DNA of 64,000 nucleotides from Candidatus Butyricimonas faecavium (GTDB lineage: Bacteria > Bacteroidota > Bacteroidia > Bacteroidales > Marinifilaceae): positions 186,001 through 250,000 of the forward strand of contig CALUKD010000002.1 in the NCBI GenBank assembly GCA_944321125.1, written 5' to 3'. Positions 17,741 through 26,746 of the stretch are shown here, in pieces. Made by a program: the position numbers and the translations under genes. Under the pieces are notes generated by a model. The model was not told where the DNA came from, searched no databases, and saw only the letters and a list, made by a program, of their open reading frames with translations. Position 1 is the stretch's first letter. The number at the start of each line of letters is the position of its first letter.

Positions 17741-18575
17741 CGAAAATTCCGGTTTCTGTTTTGGAGTTGTGAATGCGATTACCAAGGCGGAGGAAGAGTT
17801 GCAACATGGAAGATTATATTGCATAGGAGATATTGTGCATAATAGTTTGGAGATGGAGCGATTAAAACAATTGGGATTGAGTACGATAGATCATGATGAG
17901 TTTGCCCGGTTAAAGGCATGTCGGGTGTTGTTCCGGGCTCATGGTGAACCACCGAGTTCTTATGAGCTGGCAAAGAAGAATGGAATTGAGGTGATTGATG
18001 CCTCGTGTCCTGTGGTATTGAATTTGCAGAAGAAAATACGAAAGGCGTACGAGGAAGTGAGAGGGAACGGGGGGCAGATCGTGATTTATGGAAAAAGAGG
18101 ACATGCCGAGGTGAACGGGTTGGTGGCACAGACGAATGATGAAGCGCTGATTATTGAGCAAGAGGAAGATTTGAAATCTATTGATTTTTCTCGTTCGATA
18201 ATCCTGTTTTCTCAAACGACCAAGAGTTTGGATGGTTTCAAGCGTGTCGTAGAGTTGGTGAAGGAGAGTGCGAGGGCCTCTGTGGTAGTAAACGATACAA
18301 TCTGCCGTAAGGTAGCAAATCGAATCCCGCAGTTGAAAGATTTTGCAGCAAGACATGATGTGATCTTGTTTGTTAGCGGGGAAAAGAGTTCCAACGGGAA
18401 GCAACTTTTCGAGGTGTGTCGGGAGGTGAATCCCCGAACTTATTTTGTGCAGGGGGTGAAAGACCTGCGTGATGAGATGTTTGATAAAGCCGGAAGTGTC
18501 GGGATTAGTGGGGCAACTTCAACACCGAGGTGGGTGATGGAAGAGATAAAGGAGGAGTTGGAAGCTAAAAGTTAA
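17724..18575 (+). CDS. ispH: 4-hydroxy-3-methylbut-2-enyl diphosphate reductase
   Basis: The protein has 283 residues and is IspH/LytB, the last enzyme of the MEP isoprenoid pathway, which makes IPP and DMAPP with a [4Fe-4S] cluster. The three cluster cysteines are in SGFCFGV (Cys12), IDASCPVV (near residue 96) and VNDTICRKV (near residue 193). The substrate-binding histidines are in FRAHGEPPSS and GKRGHAEVNG, and SGATSTPRWVMEEI closes the protein. It overlaps cmk by 17 bases, a common arrangement in Bacteroidetes. Confidence 0.96.
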   Translation: MKVEIDENSGFCFGVVNAITKAEEELQHGRLYCIGDIVHNSLEMERLKQLGLSTIDHDEFARLKACRVLFRAHGEPPSSYELAKKNGIEVIDASCPVVLNLQKKIRKAYEEVRGNGGQIVIYGKRGHAEVNGLVAQTNDEALIIEQEEDLKSIDFSRSIILFSQTTKSLDGFKRVVELVKESARASVVVNDTICRKVANRIPQLKDFAARHDVILFVSGEKSSNGKQLFEVCREVNPRTYFVQGVKDLRDEMFDKAGSVGISGATSTPRWVMEEIKEELEAKS

Positions 18576-18600
18576 AAACTAAAAACTAAAAATTAAATTA
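18555..18600 (+). repeat. AT-rich CTAAAA-type intergenic repeat
   Basis: Units of the type ctaaaa(a)ctaaaa follow the ispH stop and overlap its end. Similar short repeats lie at 30472-30520 and 40139-40170, and related aaatctaaaatt units lie in the Bat operon gaps. Confidence 0.4.
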
Positions 18601-18662
18601 TAGAATTGGGGGTATAGAGATTAACATTTTTGATTTCCAATTTTCAATTAAACATTGTTTTT

Positions 18663-19643
18663 ATGGGAAAGATTAAAAAAATAGGAGTTTTAACTTCAGG
18701 AGGCGATGCTCCGGGAATGAATGCCGCTATTCGGGCGGTTGTGAGGGCCGCTATTTTTAATGGTTGTGAGGCTTATGGTATTTACGATGGATATGAGGGA
18801 TTGATAGAGGGAAATATTGTGCGGATGTATTCCCATGACGTGAGTAATATTATTCAACGCGGAGGAACGATCTTGAAGACGGCTCGTAGCGAGGAATTCC
18901 GTACGCCGGAGGGACGTACGAAAGCTTACGAGAAGATGCAGGAATTGGGAATTGATGCCTTGGTTGTGATTGGTGGGGATGGTACTTTTTCCGGAGCTCG
19001 GTTATTCTGTCAAGAGCATAATGTGCATGTTGTCGGAATTCCCGGTACGATAGATAATGATCTTTACGGGACTGATTACACGATCGGGTATGACACGGCG
19101 GTAAACACGGTGGTGGATGCCGTGGATAAGATCCGGGATACGGCAAGTGCTCATAATCGGTTGTTCTTTATTGAGGTTATGGGACGGGATGCCGGATTTA
19201 TTGCGTTACGGTCGGCCGTGGCCACGGGGGCCGAGGCTGTACTGGTTCCGGAAATCGAGACGGATTTGAATGACTTGGATCGTTATTTGGAGCATGATTA
19301 TAAACCTCATAAGTCAAGTGGAATCGTGATCGTGGCAGAAGGTGATAAATCAGGTGGTGCATACACGATTGCCGATCAGATCGCTAAGAAACATCCCGAA
19401 TATGACGTGCGAGTAACTGTTTTAGGGCATATCCAGAGAGGAGGTTCTCCTTCCGCTTTTGATCGTGTGACGGCTAGTACCTTGGGAGTGGCAGCCGTGG
19501 ATGCTTTGTTGGATGACCAGACCAGTATCATGGTCGGGATTATGAATAAAGATATTGTTCATGTTCCTTTTAATAAGGCTATTAAGAATTCGAAACCATT
19601 GAACCATAATTTGTTGGATATTACAGAAGTTCTGGCTATTTAA
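18663..19643 (+). CDS. pfkA: ATP-dependent 6-phosphofructokinase
   Basis: The protein has 326 residues from the ATG at 18663; upstream in-frame codons lie in AT-rich repeat sequence and are not used. Motifs of the bacterial PfkA family are present: GVLTSGGDAPGMNAAIRAVV, GGDGTFSGARLF, PGTIDNDLYGTDYTIGYDTAV, the fructose-6-phosphate site EVMGRDAGF, and LGHIQRGGSPSAFDR. It phosphorylates fructose 6-phosphate in glycolysis. The gene lies 10 bases before priA, and both may share a transcript. Confidence 0.95.
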   Translation: MGKIKKIGVLTSGGDAPGMNAAIRAVVRAAIFNGCEAYGIYDGYEGLIEGNIVRMYSHDVSNIIQRGGTILKTARSEEFRTPEGRTKAYEKMQELGIDALVVIGGDGTFSGARLFCQEHNVHVVGIPGTIDNDLYGTDYTIGYDTAVNTVVDAVDKIRDTASAHNRLFFIEVMGRDAGFIALRSAVATGAEAVLVPEIETDLNDLDRYLEHDYKPHKSSGIVIVAEGDKSGGAYTIADQIAKKHPEYDVRVTVLGHIQRGGSPSAFDRVTASTLGVAAVDALLDDQTSIMVGIMNKDIVHVPFNKAIKNSKPLNHNLLDITEVLAI

Positions 19644-19652
19644 AATCTAAAA

Positions 19653-22118
19653 TTGATTCGTTTGTTGTACGCGGATGTTATTATCCCTCTGGGAGTGGAA
19701 AGTTTTTTTACTTATTCGGTGCCGGAAGAATATGAACATTCGGTAACGGTAGGTGCACTCGTGGTCGTTTCATTTGTTAAGAATAAACGTTACACGGGTG
19801 TTGTCTATGCGTTGCATACGAATCCTCCTGTCGGGTTTGAAACAAAACCGATAGAACGGGTCATCGAGGAAGGATTTGCTCTTTCTGCTTCTCATTTAAA
19901 ATTTCTATTGTGGCTTAGTGAATATTACATGACTCCACCGGGTGAAGTCATGCGTGCAGCGTTACCTGTTTCTATGCGTTTGGAGAGCTACACGAGCTTG
20001 AGTTTGGTGAATGGCTGGGAAGAAAAATTAGTAGATGAAAGTATGTTAAGCCGGGAAGAGAAAGAAATCGTGGGAATATTTCGAGAAAGAGATGAGATAT
20101 GTATGGCTGAAGCTGAAAAACTTTTGGGGAGAGAGAATGTCTATGTTGCTGTTCGGGCTTTATTGGAAAAAGAAATTATCGGGATCAAGGAGGTAGTAGA
20201 TGACCTGTTCAAGCCTAAAGTTGAACGTTTGGTAAAATGGAAACGGAAGTTCTCGAGTGAGGAATTGGATGGAATTCTTGATGGCTTGAAACGGGCAAGG
20301 GCTCAATACAAGATGTTGTGTAATTGGATATACTATACAGATGAACATCAAGTAGCGTGTTTGCCTAGAACGGAATTTGTTCAGAAAATCGGTAATTCAC
20401 TCTCGGCTTTGAAGGGATTGTGTGAACGGGGTGTGTTGGAAGTTGTAATACAGGAAGTCAGTCGTTTGGAGGTGTCTAAAGAGGAAGTGAAGAATATACA
20501 TGCTTTGTCGGGGGTACAAGAAAAGGTTTTGAATGACATTCAGGGTTGTTATCGGGAAAAAGATTGTGTCTTGTTGCAAGGAGTGACTTCTTCAGGGAAA
20601 ACGGAAATATATATTCATTTGATACAAGAAACGCTAAGGCAAGAAAAGCAGGTGTTGTACTTGTTGCCTGAAATTGCGTTAACAGTACAAATCGTGAAGC
20701 GCTTGCGACGGGTTTTCGGAAATCAGGTTGGCGTTTATCATTCGGGTATGGCGGATAGTGCCCGAGCAGAGATGTGGCGTAAACAGAATGGAACGAATCC
20801 TTATCCCGTGGTGTTGGGTGTTCGATCATCCGTATTTTTGCCTTATAAGAGGTTGGGATTGGTCATTGTTGATGAGGAACATGAAAGTTCTTACAAACAA
20901 AAAGAACCGGCACCCCGCTACAACGGGCGTGATGTAGCTATAATGCTTGGTAAGATGAGTGGAGCAAAAGTATTGTTGGGTTCTGCAACACCTTCTTTTG
21001 AAAGTTATCAGAACGCTCTAAGTGGAAAATATGGTTTCGTGCAATTGACAACCCGTTACGGGGAAGTGATGATGCCTGAGTTATTGTTCGTGGATATGAA
21101 AGAATATCGTCGTAAAAAGATGATGAAAGGAAGTTTTACCCCGGTTTTATATGAGGAAATGAAACGGGTGTTGGAGAATAAGATGCAGGTGATTTTATTC
21201 CAGAATAGACGAGGATATTCAACTTATTTGCAGTGTGACCGTTGTGGTTCCATTTTGAAATGTAAGCATTGCGATGTGAGCATGACTTATTATCGTTACC
21301 GGAACACACTGAATTGTCATTATTGTGGGAGTTTGCGGGCAGTTCCATCCGTATGTCTGGAGTGTGGGCAGGGACATTACGTGAACCGTACTCCGGGAAC
21401 GGAACGGATCGAGGAAGACGTGAAACTGTATTTTCCAGAGGCTCGGGTTGCTCGGATGGACTTGGATGTTATGAGTAATAAAGCAAAGTTCAGGGCTTTA
21501 ATTGATGATTTTGAAAGTGGAAATTTGGATGTCTTGATCGGGACACAGATGGTTTCGAAAGGATTGGATTTTGAACAGGTGAAACTTGTTGGAGTGATGG
21601 ATGCCGATAGTTTGGTTGGTTTTCCCGACTTTCGGGCTGAGGAACGGGCTTATGATATGTTGATGCAAGTGAGTGGACGTAGTGGGCGTAAAGGGGAACG
21701 CGGTAAAGTTGTAATTCAGGTTGTGGATAGGCAAAATCGAGTGTATCAATTGGTGGAAAAAGAGGATTATCATGGATTTTATACCCAGTTGTCCCGGGAG
21801 CGGGAGGTGTTTAATTATCCGCCTTTTTCTAGGTTGATCCAAATTGAGTTGAGGCATATGGATGAGATGGTTTTAAGAAATGCGGCGAATGAGCTTGCCC
21901 GACAGATGAGGGGACGATTGGAGCGTAGGGTGTGCGGCCCGGCAGAGCCAGATGTGTCCAGAGTGAGGAAAATGTATCGAATTCAAATATTGATCAAGGC
22001 TGAACAAGGACTCTCCTTATCAAAATTGAAAATATTTTTGAAACAAAGATGTGATGAATTGATAAAAACTCCTGTAGGTAAGGGATTACGGGTTTATTTT
22101 GATGTTGATCCTCTGTGA
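19653..22118 (+). CDS. priA: Primosomal protein N' (replication restart helicase PriA)
   Basis: The protein has 821 residues. The only start that keeps the conserved N-terminus (RLLYADVIIPLGVESFFTYSVP) is a TTG at 19653, because the first ATG comes about 90 codons later. The helicase part carries Walker A GVTSSGKTEIY (near residue 310), the DEEH box, GSATPSFES, and the zinc cysteines CDRCGSILKCKHC and CHYCGS with CLECGQ. Motifs V/VI are GTQMVSKGLDFE and QVSGRSGRKGERG. PriA reloads the replisome at stalled forks. The TTG start may lower its expression. Confidence 0.95.
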   Translation: MIRLLYADVIIPLGVESFFTYSVPEEYEHSVTVGALVVVSFVKNKRYTGVVYALHTNPPVGFETKPIERVIEEGFALSASHLKFLLWLSEYYMTPPGEVMRAALPVSMRLESYTSLSLVNGWEEKLVDESMLSREEKEIVGIFRERDEICMAEAEKLLGRENVYVAVRALLEKEIIGIKEVVDDLFKPKVERLVKWKRKFSSEELDGILDGLKRARAQYKMLCNWIYYTDEHQVACLPRTEFVQKIGNSLSALKGLCERGVLEVVIQEVSRLEVSKEEVKNIHALSGVQEKVLNDIQGCYREKDCVLLQGVTSSGKTEIYIHLIQETLRQEKQVLYLLPEIALTVQIVKRLRRVFGNQVGVYHSGMADSARAEMWRKQNGTNPYPVVLGVRSSVFLPYKRLGLVIVDEEHESSYKQKEPAPRYNGRDVAIMLGKMSGAKVLLGSATPSFESYQNALSGKYGFVQLTTRYGEVMMPELLFVDMKEYRRKKMMKGSFTPVLYEEMKRVLENKMQVILFQNRRGYSTYLQCDRCGSILKCKHCDVSMTYYRYRNTLNCHYCGSLRAVPSVCLECGQGHYVNRTPGTERIEEDVKLYFPEARVARMDLDVMSNKAKFRALIDDFESGNLDVLIGTQMVSKGLDFEQVKLVGVMDADSLVGFPDFRAEERAYDMLMQVSGRSGRKGERGKVVIQVVDRQNRVYQLVEKEDYHGFYTQLSREREVFNYPPFSRLIQIELRHMDEMVLRNAANELARQMRGRLERRVCGPAEPDVSRVRKMYRIQILIKAEQGLSLSKLKIFLKQRCDELIKTPVGKGLRVYFDVDPL

Positions 22119-22456
22119 TTGGCTATTGTTGCCATAAAACTCTAGATTTTATCTATTTTTCGAGAGCGATCTGTTAACAAGTCTGTCATGAGAAAGGGCT
22201 AAATGTTAAAAAATAGGTTGTATTTTAATTATAAACCGTATTTTAAGGTAGGATTAGAATTTATTTGGGAAAACCTTAAAAGTTGTCTTAACATTATTTA
22301 GTATCTTTGATTTTAACATTTGGCGGAATAATCTCTATTTTTGGAAAAACAGAAAACGTTGGAGATATAAGTTCTCTTTTTGAGGAAATTGAAACCGAAA
22401 AGGAATATTTGACGTTAGACAAAGTAGTAATATAAATCAATATAAAAATCAATGAT
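22119..22456 (+). other. 338-base gap before the Bat operon, with a candidate promoter
   Basis: TATCTTTG at 22302-22309 fits the -7 consensus; the nearest TTG (22283-22285) is 16 bases away, which is short. An open frame without ATG runs from 22292 to 22435 and is acidic. The rest is AT-rich with no clear gene or terminator. Confidence 0.4.
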
Positions 22457-23449
22457 ATGAATACTGTTGATATCAAAGCATTGAACGAGCGCATACAACA
22501 AGAGAGTTCTTTTGTGGATATGATTAGTATGGAGATGAATAAAGTGATTGTAGGCCAAAAACACTTGGTGGAAGGACTGATGATCGGTATGCTTTCTAAT
22601 GGACATATTTTGTTGGAGGGTGTTCCCGGTTTGGCGAAGACCTTAGCGATAAATACACTAGCAAATATTATTAATGCTAAATTTAGTCGAATTCAGTTTA
22701 CCCCGGATTTGTTACCGGCTGATGTTATCGGTACGATGATTTATTCTCAGAAAAGAGAGGAATTCGTGGTAAAGAAAGGGCCGATTTTTGCAAACTTTAT
22801 TTTGGCGGATGAGATTAACCGGGCTCCGGCGAAAGTGCAATCAGCCTTATTGGAGGCGATGCAGGAACGTCAAGTAACTATCGGGGATATGACTTACAAA
22901 TTGGAAGAGCCATTTCTAGTAATGGCAACCCAAAACCCGATCGAGCAAGAAGGTACTTATCCACTTCCCGAGGCTCAAGTTGACCGTTTCATGTTGAAAG
23001 TGGTTATTGATTACCCGAAAAAAGACGAAGAAAAATTGATCGTTCGTCAGAATTTGGAGAAAATCTATCCTCAGTCTAACACGATCCTGCAACCGGAAGA
23101 TATTCTGCGGGCTCGCGAGGTGGTGAAGGAAGTTTACCTAGATGAGAAGATAGAGAAATATATTGTTGACATCGTATTTGCGACGCGTTATCCGCAGGAG
23201 CATGGTTTGGAGAAATTTGTTTCCATGATTGCTTATGGAGCATCACCTCGTGCTAGTATCAGTTTGGCCAAAGCTGCACAAGCATACGCTTTTATCAAAC
23301 GTCGTGGATACGTGATTCCGGAAGATGTACGTGCTGTTTGTCACGACGTTTTGCGTCATCGTATCGGTTTGAGTTATGAGGCAGAAGCAAATAACTTAAC
23401 TAGCGAGGATATTATTAGTGAAATTCTGAATACAGTTGAAGTACCTTAG
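22457..23449 (+). CDS. MoxR-family AAA+ ATPase
   Basis: The protein has 330 residues. Walker A is EGVPGLAKTLA (near residue 55), Walker B is FILADEINRAPAKVQSALLEAMQE, sensor 1 is LVMATQNPIEQEGTYPLPEAQVDRF, and the C-terminal lid has GASPRASISLAKAAQAYA. MoxR ATPases act as chaperones that help assemble or activate partner proteins with VWA domains, which here are BatA and BatB encoded downstream. It opens the Bat operon, with the DUF58 gene next. It is cytoplasmic. Confidence 0.93.
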   Translation: MNTVDIKALNERIQQESSFVDMISMEMNKVIVGQKHLVEGLMIGMLSNGHILLEGVPGLAKTLAINTLANIINAKFSRIQFTPDLLPADVIGTMIYSQKREEFVVKKGPIFANFILADEINRAPAKVQSALLEAMQERQVTIGDMTYKLEEPFLVMATQNPIEQEGTYPLPEAQVDRFMLKVVIDYPKKDEEKLIVRQNLEKIYPQSNTILQPEDILRAREVVKEVYLDEKIEKYIVDIVFATRYPQEHGLEKFVSMIAYGASPRASISLAKAAQAYAFIKRRGYVIPEDVRAVCHDVLRHRIGLSYEAEANNLTSEDIISEILNTVEVP

Positions 23450-23608
23450 TGATTGAAATCCAATTAATTTACGATTTGTGAATTATGATTTATAATTAAA
23501 GAAAATATTGATTGGAGGGAAGGAATTTAAAATCATAAACCTAAAATTGAATCGTGGTTATGGGGTTGGAATTTAAAATCTAAAATTCTTAAATTTAAAA
23601 TTAGCAAG
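23450..23608 (+). repeat. AT-rich intergenic repeat in the Bat operon
   Basis: The gap between moxR and the DUF58 gene contains repeated units of the type gaatttaaaatc and ctaaaatt. A nearly identical block (aaatctaaaatt, then ttaaatttaaaatta) lies before batB at 26705-26738. No gene is seen. Confidence 0.45.
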
Positions 23609-24487
23609 GTGGAAACTTCAGATTTATTAAAACGTGTCAGACAGATTGAGATAAAAACTCGGGGATTATCGAGTAATATCTTTGCGGGGGAGTATCACAC
23701 GGCTTTTAAAGGTCGGGGAATGACGTTTAGTGAGGTGCGTGCTTATCAATATGGGGATGATATCCGGAGTATTGACTGGAACGTGACTGCTCGTTATAAC
23801 CATCCTTATGTGAAGATATTTGAGGAAGAACGTGAATTAACCGTGATGCTATTGATTGACGTGAGTGCTTCGCGTAATTTCGGTACTGTGTCGAAACTGA
23901 AAAAGAATCAGATTACCGAGATTGCAGCTGTGTTAGCTTTCTCTGCGATTCAGAACAACGATAAGATTGGCGTGATCTTCTTTTCTGACCGGATTGAGAA
24001 ATTTATTCCGCCGAAGAAGGGACGAACGCATATTTTGCATATTATTCGGGAATTGGTGGATTTTTATCCGGAGCAAAAAGGAACAAATATTTCTGTAGCG
24101 TTACGATATTTAACGAATGCAATTAAGAAGCGATGTACTTGTTTCTTGATTTCCGATTTCATGGATGATCACGATTTTGAACACCCGTTGATTATTGCCA
24201 ATAAGAAGCATGACGTGGTGGCTCTGCACTTATATGATCGGAGAGAGAAAATATTACCGCCTGTCGGGTTGATGTACTTGATGGATGCAGAGACGGGAGA
24301 AAGTGTTTGGGTGGATACTTCTGACAAGAAAGTTCGGGACGAGTTCGAGGCGTATGGTATCGAGCGAGACAAAGAATTGGATAGGATATTTAAACACGCC
24401 GGTGTCGATATGGCATCTATCAGTGCTGATGAAGATTACGTGAGATCATTGATCACGTTATTCAAGAAAAGAGGAGCTGGGTATTAA
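23609..24487 (+). CDS. DUF58 domain protein of the Bat operon
   Basis: The protein has 292 residues and starts with GTG at 23609. The DUF58 signature is present (GRGMTFSEVRAYQYGDDIRSIDWNVTAR), followed by a VWA-like fold with LLIDVSASRNFG in place of a classic MIDAS DxSxS and FLISDFMDD later on. In Bacteroidetes it always lies between moxR and the bat genes, and it is thought to work with the MoxR ATPase. No membrane segment is visible, so it is probably cytoplasmic. A GTG start after an AT-rich repeat suggests modest translation. Confidence 0.93.
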   Translation: METSDLLKRVRQIEIKTRGLSSNIFAGEYHTAFKGRGMTFSEVRAYQYGDDIRSIDWNVTARYNHPYVKIFEEERELTVMLLIDVSASRNFGTVSKLKKNQITEIAAVLAFSAIQNNDKIGVIFFSDRIEKFIPPKKGRTHILHIIRELVDFYPEQKGTNISVALRYLTNAIKKRCTCFLISDFMDDHDFEHPLIIANKKHDVVALHLYDRREKILPPVGLMYLMDAETGESVWVDTSDKKVRDEFEAYGIERDKELDRIFKHAGVDMASISADEDYVRSLITLFKKRGAGY

Positions 24488-24518
24488 TTGAAATTGAAAT
24501 TGAAAATGGAGAATTGAA

Positions 24519-25544
24519 ATGAAAAATAGAATTATTCTATTCGTAATTATTCTATTAGCTTGTGTCACTGCTTTAAAAGCACAGAATCGAGAATATAGTG
24601 CCGAGATTGACACGAACTATATCATGATTGGGGATCAGATTCATTTCCGAATGAAGGTAAAGGCTGAACCGGGAGTGAAAGTGGCGTTCCCTCAATTGAA
24701 GGATACGATAGCGCAAGGAATCGAGATTATATCCGGACCAGTTCGGGATTCTGTCATGGGAAAGGACGGACGAGTACTCATGCAGGAAAGTTACGTGATA
24801 ACTTCTTTTGATTCAGGAGTATTCGTGATTCCACCAATGCCTATCGAGATTCAGCAAGAAAGTTATAATAACACGCTTCGGACCGACCCGTTACACTTGA
24901 TTGTAAATACTTTCGTAGTTGATCCGCAGAAAGGGAATTATGATATTGTGATGCCTTTGGCTACCCCATGGACATTTGCTGAGATATTACCTTATTTGTT
25001 ATGGATTTTGTTAGGAATCGTGGTGATTCTTCTGGTTATCTGGGTTATAAAAGTTCGAAAATCTCGCAAGAGTCTTTTCCACCACGAAAAACCTGCAATT
25101 CCACCGTACGTATTGGCTATGAAGGCTTTGGAGGAGATTAAGAAAGAAAAGTTGTGGCAGAACGGAAAAACTAAAGAGTATTATACTCAGTTAACTGATA
25201 CAATTCGGAATTATTTGGATGGGGAATTGGGAATATCAGCCATGGAACAGACCTCCTTGGAGACATTGAAGGCCTTGGAGAAATGTGAGCAGGTAAATGC
25301 AAAACAAAGAGATAAGCTAGCTGATATGTTTGAAACGGCTGATTTCGTGAAGTTCGCTAAAGCGGAACCCTTGCAGGACGAGAATGTCCGGAATTTGGAT
25401 ATTGCCTATGATTTTGTACAGGAAACTAATGATTCAATTCGAGCTGAACAGGAGAAAGAACGTTTGGAGCAGGAGCTGAAAGCACAACAGGAGAAAGAGA
25501 AGACTGAGGAGGAAGAGAAGAAAGACGGAGATGAGAAAGTTTAA
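24519..25544 (+). CDS. BatD-like membrane protein of the Bat operon
   Basis: The protein has 341 residues. It has a signal peptide (to about residue 21), a beta-rich periplasmic domain that resembles the first domain of BatD (YIMIGDQIHFRMKVKAEPG, SYVITSFDSGVFVIPPM), and one membrane helix (about 158-182, LLWILLGIVVILLVIWVI). A cytoplasmic helical domain follows and ends in an Lys/Glu-rich coiled coil (residues about 305-341). It is a second, shorter BatD-like protein in the same operon as batD. The genes around it support a role in the Bat envelope-stress machinery, but the molecular activity is unknown. Confidence 0.8.
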   Translation: MKNRIILFVIILLACVTALKAQNREYSAEIDTNYIMIGDQIHFRMKVKAEPGVKVAFPQLKDTIAQGIEIISGPVRDSVMGKDGRVLMQESYVITSFDSGVFVIPPMPIEIQQESYNNTLRTDPLHLIVNTFVVDPQKGNYDIVMPLATPWTFAEILPYLLWILLGIVVILLVIWVIKVRKSRKSLFHHEKPAIPPYVLAMKALEEIKKEKLWQNGKTKEYYTQLTDTIRNYLDGELGISAMEQTSLETLKALEKCEQVNAKQRDKLADMFETADFVKFAKAEPLQDENVRNLDIAYDFVQETNDSIRAEQEKERLEQELKAQQEKEKTEEEEKKDGDEKV

Positions 25545-25669
25545 ATTAGTTTAGAGTTGAATGAATTTGTGATTAATGTTTATGCTTAAAAGTGTTAGTC
25601 TTGTAAGATTGGAATCTAAAAATCATAAATCTAGAGTCGAGAAATTAAATAGGATCTAAAATAAAAGAT

Positions 25670-26662
25670 ATGTTTGGATATGAATTTGCAAATCCCGAGT
25701 ACTTTTGGTTATTACTGGTACTGATACCAATGATTACTTGGTACATATTCAAGGAGAAGCGCTCGCATGCTGATTTGAAGTTTTCTTCGATCCGGGTGTT
25801 CAAGCAAATGAAACGGGGAAGCCGGATCTGGTTACGTCATTTATTGTTTGCAGCTCGGACTTTGGCCATTTTATTTTTGGTTTTGGCATTGGCCAGACCG
25901 CAATCTAGTACGAGTTGGCAGACTTATAATAGTGAGGGAATTGATATTATGTTGGCATTGGATATTTCCGGTAGTATGTTGGCTCGGGATTTTACTCCTG
26001 ATCGATTAGAAGCTGCCAAGGAGGTCGCAACTAAGTTTATACTAGAACGTCCTCAGGATCGTATCGGATTGGTTGTTTTTAGCGGGGAGAGTTTCACACA
26101 AAGTCCTTTAACAACGGATCAAGCTGTGTTAGTCAATGTTATGAAGGATATTCATAGTGGGATGATTGAAGATGGTACAGCTATCGGCCTTGGGTTGGCA
26201 AATGCGGTAAATCGTCTGAAAGATAGCAAGGCAAAATCCAAAGTGATAATTCTCTTGACGGATGGGATCAACAACCGAGGGGCGATTGCGCCTATAACGG
26301 CAGCAGAATTGGCAAAAACTTTTGGAATCCGGGTCTACACGATAGGAGTCGGAACTTTAGGAGAGGCACCTTATCCCGTGCAAACGCCCTTTGGGGTGCA
26401 GTTACAGCGTATGCCGGTTGAGATAGATGAAGATATATTGACCCAGATTGCTGATATGACAGGTGGTAAATATTTCCGAGCAACAGATAACAAAAAACTG
26501 GAGCAAATTTATCAGGAGATTGATCAACTGGAGAAGAGTAAAGTAGAAGTCAAGCATTTCAGTCGTAAGAACGAACAGTATTTTTATTTTGCTTTGATTG
26601 GAGCTTTATTGTTGATTGTGGAGGCATTAGGTCGATATACGTTGTTGAGGAAAATTCCTTAA
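25670..26662 (+). CDS. batA: Aerotolerance VWA protein BatA
   Basis: The protein has 330 residues. Two N-terminal membrane helices (about 10-27 and 60-80) are followed by a periplasmic von Willebrand A domain and a C-terminal helix (about 305-323). The MIDAS motif is DISGSM (DxSxS, near residue 97), with TDGINNRG later as the D of the metal site. BatA and BatB are paired VWA proteins of the Bat operon, linked to oxygen tolerance in Bacteroides fragilis. MoxR is expected to act on them. It is followed by an AT-rich repeat gap and then batB. Confidence 0.93.
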   Translation: MFGYEFANPEYFWLLLVLIPMITWYIFKEKRSHADLKFSSIRVFKQMKRGSRIWLRHLLFAARTLAILFLVLALARPQSSTSWQTYNSEGIDIMLALDISGSMLARDFTPDRLEAAKEVATKFILERPQDRIGLVVFSGESFTQSPLTTDQAVLVNVMKDIHSGMIEDGTAIGLGLANAVNRLKDSKAKSKVIILLTDGINNRGAIAPITAAELAKTFGIRVYTIGVGTLGEAPYPVQTPFGVQLQRMPVEIDEDILTQIADMTGGKYFRATDNKKLEQIYQEIDQLEKSKVEVKHFSRKNEQYFYFALIGALLLIVEALGRYTLLRKIP

Positions 26663-26746
26663 TTATAAATTTTGAATTTTAGATTGTAGATTGATACAAT
26701 CCGAAATTTGAAATCTAAAATTATTAAATTTAAAATTAAGACGGTT
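26663..26746 (+). repeat. AT-rich intergenic repeat before batB
   Basis: The 84-base gap contains attgta-N6-tacaat as a small palindrome and the block aaatctaaaatt/ttaaatttaaaatta, also found at 23575-23603. No gene is seen. Confidence 0.4.
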
